Positions 53,199 to 61,437 of a stretch of DNA of 63,403 nt are shown in pieces. A program made the position numbers and the translations under genes. The stretch covers positions 1-63,403 of the forward strand of contig LICG01000007.1 of assembly GCA_001438205.1 (NCBI GenBank), read 5' to 3'. Position 1 is the first letter of the stretch; each line of letters starts with the position of its first letter. The stretch comes from Cryomorphaceae bacterium BACL7 MAG-120322-bin74 (GTDB taxonomy: Bacteria; Bacteroidota; Bacteroidia; Flavobacteriales; Schleiferiaceae). The notes below the pieces were generated by a model that made no database searches, was not told the DNA's origin, and saw nothing but the letters and a program-made list of their open reading frames with translations.

Positions 53199-54332
53199 TT
53201 ATTCATCATAACTGATGCGAACCCGCTCAGAACGTGGCATTGATTGACACGTCAACACATAGCCTTCTTCCAGTTCTTCGTCCGTCAAAGAATAGTTCAT
53301 GGCCATTTCGACCTCTCCCTCCAGCACTTTTGCCCGGCAGGTGCAGCAAACGGCTCCCTTGCAGGCATAAGGAACATCCGCCCCAGCGTCAAGCGCTGCG
53401 TCCAATACAAATTCTTTGGCCCCTTGATGAAAGTGGGTTTCTTCCCCGTCAAGAACAACGGTAACATAGGCCTGCCCTTTCTCAGCATCCTTTGATTGTG
53501 TGGGGGCGGCTGCCGGAGTGGCTGCGGTAAAAAGTTCAAAGTGAATCGCCTTTTTATCGACACCCGAAGCCTCTAAGGCCGCCGTAACGGCGTGAATCAT
53601 CTCCTCGGGGCCACATAAAAAATGGCCTGCTGCCTCTTTGGTACCGGGAATCATATCAATCAGCGCTCTTGCGCGTGCTTGGTCTATTCGGCCAAATAAA
53701 GCATCACTGCCCTGGTCCTCGCGGCTCAACACATGGTGCACTTCTATGCGTCCCATATAGGTGTCCTTTAAGTCCTCTAATTCGGATTTAAATAGAATGG
53801 AGTTGGATTTTCGGTTACCATAAAAGAGGATAAACTTTGCCTCTGGTGCACGCTCCAAAAGGGTCTTCAAAATGGACATAACAGGCGTAATGCCTGATCC
53901 CGCGGCAAAGCCCACAAAAGTTTGCTTCTCGTTTGGTTCAACTTCTAATAAAAATTGGCCCATGGGGGGCATAATCTCTAAGGTTTGTCCTGCTGCAAGC
54001 TGGGTATTCGCCCATGTGGAAAAGACTCCGCCCTCGACCTGCTTAATGGCGACGCGCAACTCGCCCGAAAGGGGACTGCTGCACAATGAATAGGAACGAC
54101 GCACCTCTTCGCCATGGATATTGGCCTTGATTGTAAGGTATTGCCCCGGAACGAAGGAAAAAACCTTTTGGTCTGGAATGTCAAAAGACACGCTGACGGA
54201 TTCGGCTGTTTCCCGGCGCACGTCCAGCACTTTTGCCTGGTAAAATGTAAGCTTCACCCCTTTCTGCGCGGCCTTAGACGTAAGAAGGGCAGGAAGTGAT
54301 GCGGTGGTAGCTTTTTTGAAAAATCCCAACAT
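53199..54332 (-). CDS. paaE: Phenylacetyl-CoA epoxidase reductase subunit PaaE
   Basis: PaaE passes electrons from NADPH to the PaaAC di-iron epoxidase. The 377-residue protein has an FAD domain (RSYSLCSSP), an NAD(P) domain (GSGITPVMSIL) and a C-terminal plant-type [2Fe-2S] domain whose ligands are in CKGAVCCTCRAK and LTCQS. I use the ATG at 54332 (MLGFFKK); the one at 54407 lies upstream of the -7 element. Unlike E. coli, where it follows paaD, paaE here is divergent from paaABCD. Confidence 0.94.
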   Translation of the reverse strand: MLGFFKKATTASLPALLTSKAAQKGVKLTFYQAKVLDVRRETAESVSVSFDIPDQKVFSFVPGQYLTIKANIHGEEVRRSYSLCSSPLSGELRVAIKQVEGGVFSTWANTQLAAGQTLEIMPPMGQFLLEVEPNEKQTFVGFAAGSGITPVMSILKTLLERAPEAKFILFYGNRKSNSILFKSELEDLKDTYMGRIEVHHVLSREDQGSDALFGRIDQARARALIDMIPGTKEAAGHFLCGPEEMIHAVTAALEASGVDKKAIHFELFTAATPAAAPTQSKDAEKGQAYVTVVLDGEETHFHQGAKEFVLDAALDAGADVPYACKGAVCCTCRAKVLEGEVEMAMNYSLTDEELEEGYVLTCQSMPRSERVRISYDE

Positions 54333-54362
54333 AGCAAGGCGTATAAGCGTAGAATGAATGAA

Positions 54363-54370
54363 CAAAAGTA
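54363..54370 (-). promoter_or_regulatory. -7 promoter element (TACTTTTG) of paaE
   Basis: An exact TAnnTTTG match on the minus strand ends 30 bases before the paaE ATG. It lies in the 120-base paaE/paaA divergent region. For paaA only a weak TAAATTGG (54426-54433) is seen, and no dyad like that at 57060-57092 is present here. Confidence 0.5.
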
Positions 54371-54452
54371 GGCCTCGAAGGCGTGTAGAAGAACGTTTAT
54401 CAACCAACCATAGTTCATGCGGCCGTAAATTGGCTTTAAATTCTCACAAACC

Positions 54453-55424
54453 ATGGGAGAAACGCATTCCATCGAAGACCGTTTTCAAGCCTTTGTTGCC
54501 GCTGAAAACAAAGTAGAACCCAAACACTGGATGCCTGACGGCTACCGGAAAACCTTGGTGCGCCAGATTTCACAGCATGCCCACTCTGAAGTGGTAGGTA
54601 TGTTGCCTGAAGCTAATTGGATTACGCGCGCACCTAGCTTGCGTGCTAAATTGATTCTTTTGGCCAAAGTTCAAGATGAGGCAGGCCATGGTCTGTACCT
54701 CTATTCGGCGGCAGAAACGCTAGGAACCTCGCGCGAGCAGATGATCAGTGACTTGCTCTGTGGCAAGGCAAAATACTCCTCCATTTTCAATTACCCAACC
54801 CTCACCTGGGCCGACATGGGCGCGGTGGGCTGGTTGGTTGATGGCGCCGCCATTGCCAATCAAGTCATGCTATGCAGAACCTCCTATGGCCCGTATAGTC
54901 GGGCTATGGTGCGCATCTGTAAAGAAGAAAGCTTTCATCAGCGTCAAGGGTTTGAAATCATGATGACCTTAGCAAAAGGCACCCCAGAACAGAAAGAAAT
55001 GGCACAAGATGCCTTAAACCGTTGGTGGTGGCCTTCTATCATGATGTTTGGCCCTTCGGACGACAACAGCCCCAACAGCGCACAGAGCATGAAATGGCGC
55101 ATCAAACGAAAGAGCAACGATGAATTGCGTCAAGAATATATTGACAAAACCGTTCCACAAGCTGAGTTCTTAGGGTTAACGCTGCCCGATCCTGATTTAA
55201 AATGGAATGCGACCACCTGTCATTACGACTTTGGTGAAATTGATTGGACCGAATTTTTTGAGGTCGTTGCGGGCAATGGGCCCTGCAATGCCGAACGACT
55301 CATCGCTCGCCAGAAAGCACATGATGATGGTGCTTGGGTTCGCGAAGCGGCAACGGCCTATGCTGCAAAACAAGCGAAGCGCAACACAGCGCATACATCC
55401 ACCACACAAACCTCTGCCGCATGA
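54453..55424 (+). CDS. paaA: Phenylacetyl-CoA epoxidase catalytic subunit PaaA
   Basis: The di-iron subunit that inserts oxygen into the aromatic ring of phenylacetyl-CoA. The 323-residue protein has the iron-binding motif [18 protein letters not shown] and the second site [15 protein letters not shown]. It overlaps paaB by four bases (ATGA). It starts the paaABCD chain, which runs with overlaps to a terminator at 56946. Confidence 0.96.
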   Translation: MGETHSIEDRFQAFVAAENKVEPKHWMPDGYRKTLVRQISQHAHSEVVGMLPEANWITRAPSLRAKLILLAKVQDEAGHGLYLYSAAETLGTSREQMISDLLCGKAKYSSIFNYPTLTWADMGAVGWLVDGAAIANQVMLCRTSYGPYSRAMVRICKEESFHQRQGFEIMMTLAKGTPEQKEMAQDALNRWWWPSIMMFGPSDDNSPNSAQSMKWRIKRKSNDELRQEYIDKTVPQAEFLGLTLPDPDLKWNATTCHYDFGEIDWTEFFEVVAGNGPCNAERLIARQKAHDDGAWVREAATAYAAKQAKRNTAHTSTTQTSAA

Positions 55425-55714
55425 GCACGCCCCCTGACCACTGGCCTCTTTGGGAGGTTTTTGTTCGAAGTAAGAATGGTCTAGCCCACAAACATTCCGG
55501 CAGCTTACACGCACCAGATGCAGAAATGGCTTTAAAGAATGCCCGTGATGTCTACACACGCCGCAGTGAAGGCGTTTCCATTTGGGTTGTCCCTTCTTCG
55601 GCTATTGTGTCTACGTCGCCCGACGAAAAGGACCCCCTCTTTGCCCCATCTGATGACAAAGTCTATCGCCACCCCACCTTTTATGATATTCCGGATGAAG
55701 TGGGACACATGTGA
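55421..55714 (+). CDS. paaB: Phenylacetyl-CoA epoxidase subunit PaaB
   Basis: A 97-residue structural subunit bridging PaaAC units. [20 protein letters not shown] at the N-terminus and [20 protein letters not shown] are the family signature. The ATG at 55421 overlaps the paaA stop. The C-terminus overlaps the paaC start by 20 bases. Confidence 0.95.
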   Translation: MSTPPDHWPLWEVFVRSKNGLAHKHSGSLHAPDAEMALKNARDVYTRRSEGVSIWVVPSSAIVSTSPDEKDPLFAPSDDKVYRHPTFYDIPDEVGHM

Positions 55715-56459
55715 TCCAAAGACAGCCTATTTGCTGCACCTAGGAGATGATGCGCTGATTTTGGGGCAGCGCTTGGCCGCCTGGTGTGGGCACGGACCCA
55801 TTCTTGAGCAGGATATTGCCTTAACCAATATTTCCCTTGACCTTATTGGGCTTGCGCGTCAGTATTATCAATATGCTGCATTGGAATTTGGCCCCGACTG
55901 CACCGAAGATGATTTGGCGTACTTCCGAGAGAGCCGATCTTTCATGAATCACTTACTCACCGAACAGCCTAACGGACATTGGGGGGATACGCTCGCACGT
56001 CAATTTTACTTTGATACATTTCATTTTTTTCAACTCGAAGCGCTGAGTCAAAGCGCGGATGAGCGCCTGCGTCATATTGCCGCTAAGGCCTTAAAAGAAA
56101 CCTCTTATCATGCGCAATTCAGCGCAGAGTGGATTGTACGTCTTGGAGATGGAACCAAGGAGAGTCATGATAAAATTCAAGCAAGCTTAACGCACTTGGC
56201 CCCTTTTGCCCTCGAATTTTTTGTCCCTAGTGCCGTTGACCAAGCTGCCTATAATGCAGGAATTGCGCCGGATGTAGCCTCACTTCAGGAAACATGGATA
56301 AACAAGGTGAACAGCATCTTTTCGTTAGCCACATTAGACCCATTTACCCTTTCCTTTCCAAAAAAAGGGGGCAAATCTGGCATTCACTCCGAGCACCACG
56401 GGTATGTCCTTGCTGAAATGCAATCCCTCGCGCGCACCTATCCAGATGCCAAATGGTAA
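55695..56459 (+). CDS. paaC: Phenylacetyl-CoA epoxidase subunit PaaC
   Basis: The structural partner of PaaA, 254 residues, with LHLGDDALILGQRLAAWCGH and TNISLDLIGLARQYYQYA. The ATG at 55695 ([14 protein letters not shown]) is the only in-frame ATG near the conserved N-terminus; earlier ATGs lie deep in paaB and give unrelated sequence. It overlaps paaB by 20 bases and paaD by seven. Confidence 0.92.
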   Translation: MKWDTCDPKTAYLLHLGDDALILGQRLAAWCGHGPILEQDIALTNISLDLIGLARQYYQYAALEFGPDCTEDDLAYFRESRSFMNHLLTEQPNGHWGDTLARQFYFDTFHFFQLEALSQSADERLRHIAAKALKETSYHAQFSAEWIVRLGDGTKESHDKIQASLTHLAPFALEFFVPSAVDQAAYNAGIAPDVASLQETWINKVNSIFSLATLDPFTLSFPKKGGKSGIHSEHHGYVLAEMQSLARTYPDAKW

Positions 56460-56932
56460 AGACACAGGAGCTGTGGGACGCCCTAGCTTCCGTGATGGAC
56501 CCGGAGGTGCCCGTACTCTCTGTTTTAGATCTTGGTGTTATTCGTGCTATCCGACATGAATCTAACCGCATCGAAGTAGACATCTCGCCAACGTATACTG
56601 GATGTCCCGCTATGGATGTGATTTCAAGTCAAGTGCGTGAGGCCCTTCTTTCTTTTGGCGATGTGAACATTGTTACGGTCCTTGACCCACCTTGGACGAC
56701 CGACTGGATTAGCGCTGAGGGAAGAAATAAGCTTGAAGCCTATGGAATAGCGCCACCTGTCGGCCGGGCACATGACAAGCGTTCCTTGTGGGCGCCCGTC
56801 CCTTCCGTTCGGTGTCCGCGTTGCAAAAGTGCATCCACTAAATTGATTTCACACTTTGGCTCAACAGCCTGCAAGGCCCTTTATCAGTGTCTGGACTGCC
56901 AGGAGCCCTTTGATTATTTCAAGTGCCTTTGA
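56453..56932 (+). CDS. paaD: PaaD, maturation factor of the phenylacetyl-CoA epoxidase
   Basis: A 159-residue protein of the MIP18/DUF59 family thought to help iron-sulfur assembly, probably on PaaE. The N-terminal half has MDPEVPVLSVLDLGVIR and PTYTGCPAMDVI; the C-terminal zinc-ribbon-like part has CPRCKSAST and CLDCQEPFDYFKC. It is the last gene before the terminator. Confidence 0.94.
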   Translation: MVKTQELWDALASVMDPEVPVLSVLDLGVIRAIRHESNRIEVDISPTYTGCPAMDVISSQVREALLSFGDVNIVTVLDPPWTTDWISAEGRNKLEAYGIAPPVGRAHDKRSLWAPVPSVRCPRCKSASTKLISHFGSTACKALYQCLDCQEPFDYFKCL

Positions 56933-56945
56933 GGCGTTAAAAAAA

Positions 56946-56973
56946 AAGACCTCCCATTCGGGCGGTCTTCTTT
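56946..56973. terminator. Terminator after paaABCD
   Basis: AAGACC and GGTCTT flank an inner CCC/GGG stem with loop ATTC. It is followed on + by CTTTATT and preceded by a run of A, so it works best on the minus strand but can act on both. It separates paaD from the regulator gene and lies in the 172-base gap 56933-57104. Confidence 0.75.
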
Positions 56974-57059
56974 ATTGATTGGTTTGGCTTAGTGTAAGGC
57001 CTTTCGGCAGAGCAAATATTGTCAAAACACTTCACATGAAGCAATAATTTGTGAGAAAT

Positions 57060-57092
57060 TGTGAAACTCAACATGTGTAACATGTTTTCACA
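57060..57092. promoter_or_regulatory. Nested dyads (probable operator) upstream of the membrane regulator gene
   Basis: AACATG (57070-57075), TGTAA, CATGTT (57081-57086) form a perfect 6-base inverted repeat. Outside it, TGTGAA (57060-57065) pairs with TTCACA (57087-57092). Further half-sites TCACA at 57032-57036 and TGTGA at 57050-57054 lie upstream. The dyad touches the -7 element at 57093, a position suited to repression or close activation. Confidence 0.6.
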
Positions 57093-57100
57093 TACATTTG
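57093..57100 (+). promoter_or_regulatory. -7 promoter element (TACATTTG) of the regulator/paaG operon
   Basis: An exact TAnnTTTG match ends four bases before the GTG at 57105. No TTG lies at the -33 distance, as would fit an activator-dependent promoter. Confidence 0.6.
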
Positions 57101-57104
57101 TCCC

Positions 57105-58493
57105 GTGCCTATTCGACCTGTTTTTAAGCTTATTGCGTTACTGCTTCTGCCGTTCGCCACCTATGCTACCAACTCATCTTGGTATAGCAGCAGGGACGGC
57201 CTTGCTTTTTTTAACAAGCAACATCACCTCTATAAATTAGACTTTTTAACGGGCATACGCGCTGAACTAATCGCTTCACAATGGGTCACACTCGATAGCT
57301 TTCCTATCCTCGCTAATTCTGAAAGTCTTTACCGTTACAGCAGGCCCGCGCTTACCTCTGAGGACGGGCGCAACTTATTAAACTTTGTCGGTTCAGGCCT
57401 CGTATATTCCCTTGATTCCGTTGGCCGACCATCGCGTATTGATCAAACATACTTTTCGGGCTATAATTACGAATCCTTTTGCGCACAGAGCGGCGGGAAA
57501 CTTTTCGCATTTGGAGGAACTGGGTTCTGGCAACGCCATGCTCTATGTGTTTTCTATGACGGAGACCTGAAAGAATGGGAGCTCCTGTCCCCGGTATACA
57601 GCGCACCTAAAGATTATACCCATTTATTATCAGGCTTGGCGGGTGAAGGTGTTTTTATCCTCGTTGGATCCCCTGGACTTGAAGCGGAGAGAAGCTTTTT
57701 TGATTATCCTGTGTATAAAGTTGATATAGCGCGTCGCTCCTGGGCTAGGCTGGGGGTGTTTAGCCTTGAAGAAGGAGAAAGGGGGCACGAATTTCAAAGA
57801 ATTGGTCATATTGATGAATACGCCTTTTTTCAAATGGACCATCAATTATATGTTGCAGATGTCGTGAATAACCGACTCTATCGTTGGAACGATCTTTTAA
57901 CTGGGACGAAATCCTTTGATGGGTATGAAGGTGTGTTTATTCAAGCAGACCAGGTGATTCTTGTGTATTCTTCCAGCACAGTATCCAACCCAAGCATGCG
58001 GATTCTGCGCATTCGCAAGGAAGATATATTGTCCAATTGTGAGCCCTTGAACATGCCCGTTTATCGTTCGTCTGCCATAAATTTTTTACTCATAAATAAA
58101 TGGACATCCCTCGTTGTATTTCTTTGCGTATTGTTCTTAATCGTATTTGTTGTCCGCTATACCCTTCGGCAACCTAAGCTAGAGGACTCTTTTGTTGCCT
58201 CATTGTCTGGGCATGAACAAGGTGTCCTGCGCCATTTGCTTTTGCTTCCAGCGGATCGGTTCGCCACCATTGGCGACATTGATTTATTACTGGATTTATC
58301 TAAAAAAACATGGGAAAACCAAAGAAAAATCCGTAGTACATCTTTGACCCATATAAACTCCGCCGCCGAAAAACAGCTTGGCTTGGTGGGGCTTATTCAG
58401 CGCGTAGCAAACCCAGAAGACAAGCGTGAACGTCTTTACCGAATTTCCCCAGAGTATATTAGATCAATTCCTGCCTTGCTGAGAAATTTATAA
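57105..58493 (+). CDS. Putative transmembrane one-component regulator: exported beta-propeller, one helix, cytoplasmic winged helix
   Basis: A 462-residue protein I cannot place in a named family. It starts (GTG) with a signal-like segment (FKLIALLLLPFATYATN). Residues about 25-325 are beta-rich with kelch-like blades (KLFAFGGTGFWQRHALCVFY, YKVDIARRSWARLGVF, NNRLYRWNDLLTG). A single strong membrane helix lies at about 335-350 (SLVVFLCVLFLIVFVV), followed by basic residues, so the last 112 residues are cytoplasmic. That tail (HEQGVLRHLLLLPADRFATI, then NPEDKRERLYRIS) resembles a winged helix with a wing like that of MarR-type proteins. It sits between paaABCD and paaG, with paaG starting nine bases after it, and its promoter carries a dyad. 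Sensing and control of phenylacetate genes is inferred. Confidence 0.6.
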   Translation: MPIRPVFKLIALLLLPFATYATNSSWYSSRDGLAFFNKQHHLYKLDFLTGIRAELIASQWVTLDSFPILANSESLYRYSRPALTSEDGRNLLNFVGSGLVYSLDSVGRPSRIDQTYFSGYNYESFCAQSGGKLFAFGGTGFWQRHALCVFYDGDLKEWELLSPVYSAPKDYTHLLSGLAGEGVFILVGSPGLEAERSFFDYPVYKVDIARRSWARLGVFSLEEGERGHEFQRIGHIDEYAFFQMDHQLYVADVVNNRLYRWNDLLTGTKSFDGYEGVFIQADQVILVYSSSTVSNPSMRILRIRKEDILSNCEPLNMPVYRSSAINFLLINKWTSLVVFLCVLFLIVFVVRYTLRQPKLEDSFVASLSGHEQGVLRHLLLLPADRFATIGDIDLLLDLSKKTWENQRKIRSTSLTHINSAAEKQLGLVGLIQRVANPEDKRERLYRISPEYIRSIPALLRNL

Positions 58494-58502
58494 TTCGACC
58501 AA

Positions 58503-59279
58503 ATGAAGACGCTACAAGTCCAACACGCCAAGGGCGTAGAAATTTTGACTCTTTTCCGCCCCGAGCGCTTCAATGCATTTAATCGTGAAATGGCCCTTGC
58601 TTTGCAAAATGCCTTATTGGCGGCGGATAAAAATCCGGAGGTGCGCGTCATCCTATTAACCGGCGAGGGCAAGGCTTTTTCTAGCGGTCAAGATCTCAGC
58701 GAAGCGATAGATCCAAATGGCCCCGGCTTAGACAGGATTCTAAAAGAACATTATAATCCATTAGCTCTAGGTATGCGCAGTGTAATGAAGCCCATTGTGG
58801 TGGCAGTAAATGGCGTTGCCGCTGGGGCTGGGGCTAATCTTGCCCTCTTGGGTGACATTGTCGTCGCGGCAGAGGGTGCGCGTTTTATTCAGGCTTTTTC
58901 AAAGATTGGGCTTATCCCAGACACCGGGGGAACGCTTACGCTGCCAAGGCTAGTGGGGCCTGGCCGTGCGGCAGCATGGATGATGTTAGGGGATTCCATC
59001 TCTGCCCAGGAGGCAAAATCAGCAGGCATGATTTACGAAGTGTACCCAGCAGAAACTTTCTTACATGATGCATTGCGCCTCGCCCAGCGATTGGCTGATG
59101 CGCCCACAAAAGCACTTGCCTTAACCAAACAAGCGCTCAACGCTTCCACTTTTGCGGGCTTAGAGGCCCATCTCGAAACAGAATGGAGGCTACAGATTGA
59201 GGCTAGTCAATCGCATGACTTTCAGGAGGGCGTGACCGCGTTCTTAGAAAAACGATCTCCCCAGTTTTTAGGACGCTAG
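58503..59279 (+). CDS. paaG: Ring-1,2-epoxyphenylacetyl-CoA isomerase PaaG (crotonase family)
   Basis: A 258-residue crotonase-fold enzyme that should convert the epoxide made by PaaABCE to the seven-membered oxepin-CoA. The oxyanion-hole motif is FSSGQDLSEA and the catalytic Asp region is GLIPDTGGTLTLPRLVG, a PaaG pattern as opposed to the Glu-Glu pair of true enoyl-CoA hydratases. Only one crotonase gene is in the cluster, so PaaF must be elsewhere or this enzyme covers both steps. Confidence 0.88.
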   Translation: MKTLQVQHAKGVEILTLFRPERFNAFNREMALALQNALLAADKNPEVRVILLTGEGKAFSSGQDLSEAIDPNGPGLDRILKEHYNPLALGMRSVMKPIVVAVNGVAAGAGANLALLGDIVVAAEGARFIQAFSKIGLIPDTGGTLTLPRLVGPGRAAAWMMLGDSISAQEAKSAGMIYEVYPAETFLHDALRLAQRLADAPTKALALTKQALNASTFAGLEAHLETEWRLQIEASQSHDFQEGVTAFLEKRSPQFLGR

Positions 59280-59331
59280 ACATTTGGTTCCATAAGTCTG
59301 ACCTTTGCTCCCTCTTTAATACAGCCCTTCT

Positions 59332-60507
59332 ATGCCGACTACCCCCCTCCCTTTTGAACGCGCGACCGTAGTAGGCGCTGGCGCTATGGGCATCGGAATT
59401 GCCCAGGTTCTGGCACAGGCTGGTCTTCATGTTTGCCTCTATGACACCAAAGAGGAAGCGCTCAAGCGCGCTTTAGGAAAGCTACATAGTACCCTTGGGC
59501 GCTTGGTAGAAAAGGGGCGCATGACGCAAGAAGAGGTCGGTGCCTTGCTCGCCCGCATTCAGCCTATTCTTTCATTGCGCGAGGCCGCAGACTCGGACAT
59601 CGTCATTGAGGCCATCTACGAAAACATCGAAGCCAAGCGCTCCGTTTTTACCAGCCTAGATGATGTGGTTGCCGACCATTGCGTTCTTGCAACCAACACC
59701 TCTTCCTTAAGTATCGCTTCCCTCACGTCAGGTGTAAAGCGTCCAGATCGGATGATTGGCCTACATTTTTTCAACCCTGCCCCCTTGATGCCCCTGGTAG
59801 AAATCGTGCCCAGCTTGGCTACGGATCCAGCGGTAGTGGCCCGCTGTATTGCGGCGGTCAAGGCGTGGGGGAAAGTAGGAGTGGTCGTCAAAGACACCCC
59901 AGGCTTTATCGTCAACCGTGTTGCGCGCCCCTATTATGCCGAGGCTATGAACATGGTAGAAGAGGGGTTGGCTGACGTTGCCACCATTGATTGGGCCATG
60001 ACCCACATTGGGGGCTTCCGAATGGGGCCCTTTGCCTTGATGGACTTAATCGGACATGATATTAACTATACCGTAACCGAAACCGTTTGGAAGCAGTTTT
60101 ACTATGACCCTCGTTTTCGCCCAAACCTGCTGCAAAAGCGATTGGTTGAGGCGGGGTGGCTAGGAAGAAAAACGGGGCGTGGATTCTATGATTACCCTTC
60201 CAAAGCATCAAGCCCCGCGCCAAAAGAAGATCCGGCCCTGGGTCAGGTGATCCTGGAGCGCATTCTTGCGCTTTTAGTCAATGAAGCTGCCGATGCACAT
60301 TATAAGAACATTGCCTCGATGGAGGATATAGAGACCGCCATGACAACAGGCGTAAACTACCCACAGGGATTGGTTTCATGGGGTGCTGCTATTGGATTTG
60401 GTAGGCTCCTTTCCATACTTGAATCCCTTCAACAATTAACGGGAGACCCTCGTTATCGACCCTGCCCTCGTTTAAGGGAGTGGGCGCAATCGTCTCCCCT
60501 ACAATAA
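59332..60507 (+). CDS. paaH: 3-hydroxyadipyl-CoA dehydrogenase PaaH (3-hydroxyacyl-CoA dehydrogenase)
   Basis: A 391-residue NAD-dependent dehydrogenase. It has the Rossmann motif VVGAGAMGIGIAQVLAQAG, the catalytic region GLHFFNPAPLMPLVEIV and DTPGFIVNRVARPYYAEAM, and two C-terminal helical 3HCDH domains. It is shorter than E. coli PaaH (475 residues). It oxidises the 3-hydroxyacyl-CoA intermediate before thiolysis by PaaJ. A 52-base gap follows paaG, with a weak GACCTTTG (59299-59306). Confidence 0.9.
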   Translation: MPTTPLPFERATVVGAGAMGIGIAQVLAQAGLHVCLYDTKEEALKRALGKLHSTLGRLVEKGRMTQEEVGALLARIQPILSLREAADSDIVIEAIYENIEAKRSVFTSLDDVVADHCVLATNTSSLSIASLTSGVKRPDRMIGLHFFNPAPLMPLVEIVPSLATDPAVVARCIAAVKAWGKVGVVVKDTPGFIVNRVARPYYAEAMNMVEEGLADVATIDWAMTHIGGFRMGPFALMDLIGHDINYTVTETVWKQFYYDPRFRPNLLQKRLVEAGWLGRKTGRGFYDYPSKASSPAPKEDPALGQVILERILALLVNEAADAHYKNIASMEDIETAMTTGVNYPQGLVSWGAAIGFGRLLSILESLQQLTGDPRYRPCPRLREWAQSSPLQ

Positions 60508-60516
60508 TCCCCTTTT

Positions 60517-61014
60517 ATGGCTGCTGCCCCTACATTTGAACATGCCGTACACCGCGTCCGAACTTGGACAAACGAAGAGTATGGACAAAATTTATCTGCC
60601 TTCATGGATGAGCAGCCCGCTTTATTTGGGTTTTTGCTCAATCTTTCTGAGGAGTTTGAAGACGATGAACATGAGCAACTTGTGCGCTCAGCGCTTCTGT
60701 TGCGCGAGGGCTTTCGCCTTGCGGCCATTGCTGTTAAACCGGTCGACAACTTGATTATTGAAGATGTCACAACGGGGGTTGTCGAGGCCTTTGAGCAATT
60801 AGAATCCATAGAGGCCCTCGATCCTGAAGCGGTCGTCTCGTTGTCCAGAAGCCCTTTCGTTTTTACAGAAGTGCGTAATTTTTTACATCAAGAACTCCGA
60901 AGAGGTTTGCCCGATGAATACCTTCAGCAACACAACTTGATGATTGTCATTGACATTTTAATCGGTTGCTTTGAAGAAGCGCTTGATATCCCCGAAGCTC
61001 CTAGAGCTTCGTAA
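60517..61014 (+). CDS. Hypothetical all-helical protein in the phenylacetate operon
   Basis: A 165-residue soluble, acidic protein that I do not recognise. It looks wholly alpha-helical, with no signal peptide and no obvious cofactor motif. Features are FGFLLNLSEEFEDDEHEQLV near residue 40, LLLREGFRLAAIAVKP near 70 and a C-terminal RRGLPDEYLQQHNLMIVIDI. It lies nine bases after paaH and nine before paaI, so it is part of the operon. A structural or regulatory role in the pathway is possible but not shown. Confidence 0.75.
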   Translation: MAAAPTFEHAVHRVRTWTNEEYGQNLSAFMDEQPALFGFLLNLSEEFEDDEHEQLVRSALLLREGFRLAAIAVKPVDNLIIEDVTTGVVEAFEQLESIEALDPEAVVSLSRSPFVFTEVRNFLHQELRRGLPDEYLQQHNLMIVIDILIGCFEEALDIPEAPRAS

Positions 61015-61023
61015 CTTCCCCAC

Positions 61024-61437
61024 ATGAGCAGCCCCAGCCCCACCCATATTGTCGACCAGATGATGGCCCATGATGCTTTTAGCCAATGGTTAGGTATTGA
61101 GGTACTCGAGGTCGCCCCGGGAGGATGTGTTTTGCGTATGACCGTGCGTCCCGATATGGTCAATGGCTTTGGCGTCGCACATGGTGGAATATCCTTCAGC
61201 TTTGCGGACAGTGCTCTGGCTTTTGCAAGCAATAGCCACGGAAAGCATGCACTAAGTATTGAAACCTCCATTTCGCATGTTGCCCCCATCCAGCCAGGAG
61301 ACGTACTCATTGCCACGGCGATAGAACTACAAAATGGTACGCGTCTTGCCCGCTATTCGGTAAGTGTGACACATGATCAACAGACCGTGGCCCTATTTCA
61401 TGGCACCGTCTTCAAAAAAGATACCTCATGGACCTAA
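61024..61437 (+). CDS. paaI: Acyl-CoA thioesterase PaaI (hotdog fold)
   Basis: A 137-residue hotdog-fold thioesterase that frees CoA from dead-end phenylacetyl-CoA intermediates. NGFGVAHGGISFSFADSALA carries the catalytic Asp, and VLRMTVRPDM precedes it. It overlaps paaJ by ten bases. Confidence 0.94.
   Translation: MSSPSPTHIVDQMMAHDAFSQWLGIEVLEVAPGGCVLRMTVRPDMVNGFGVAHGGISFSFADSALAFASNSHGKHALSIETSISHVAPIQPGDVLIATAIELQNGTRLARYSVSVTHDQQTVALFHGTVFKKDTSWT

Noticed and set aside
57032-57092. TGTGA/TCACA half-sites suggesting a CRP site.
   Set aside because: No pair has the six-base spacing that CRP needs; the spacings are 13 and 23 bases. Kept only as part of a probable operator.
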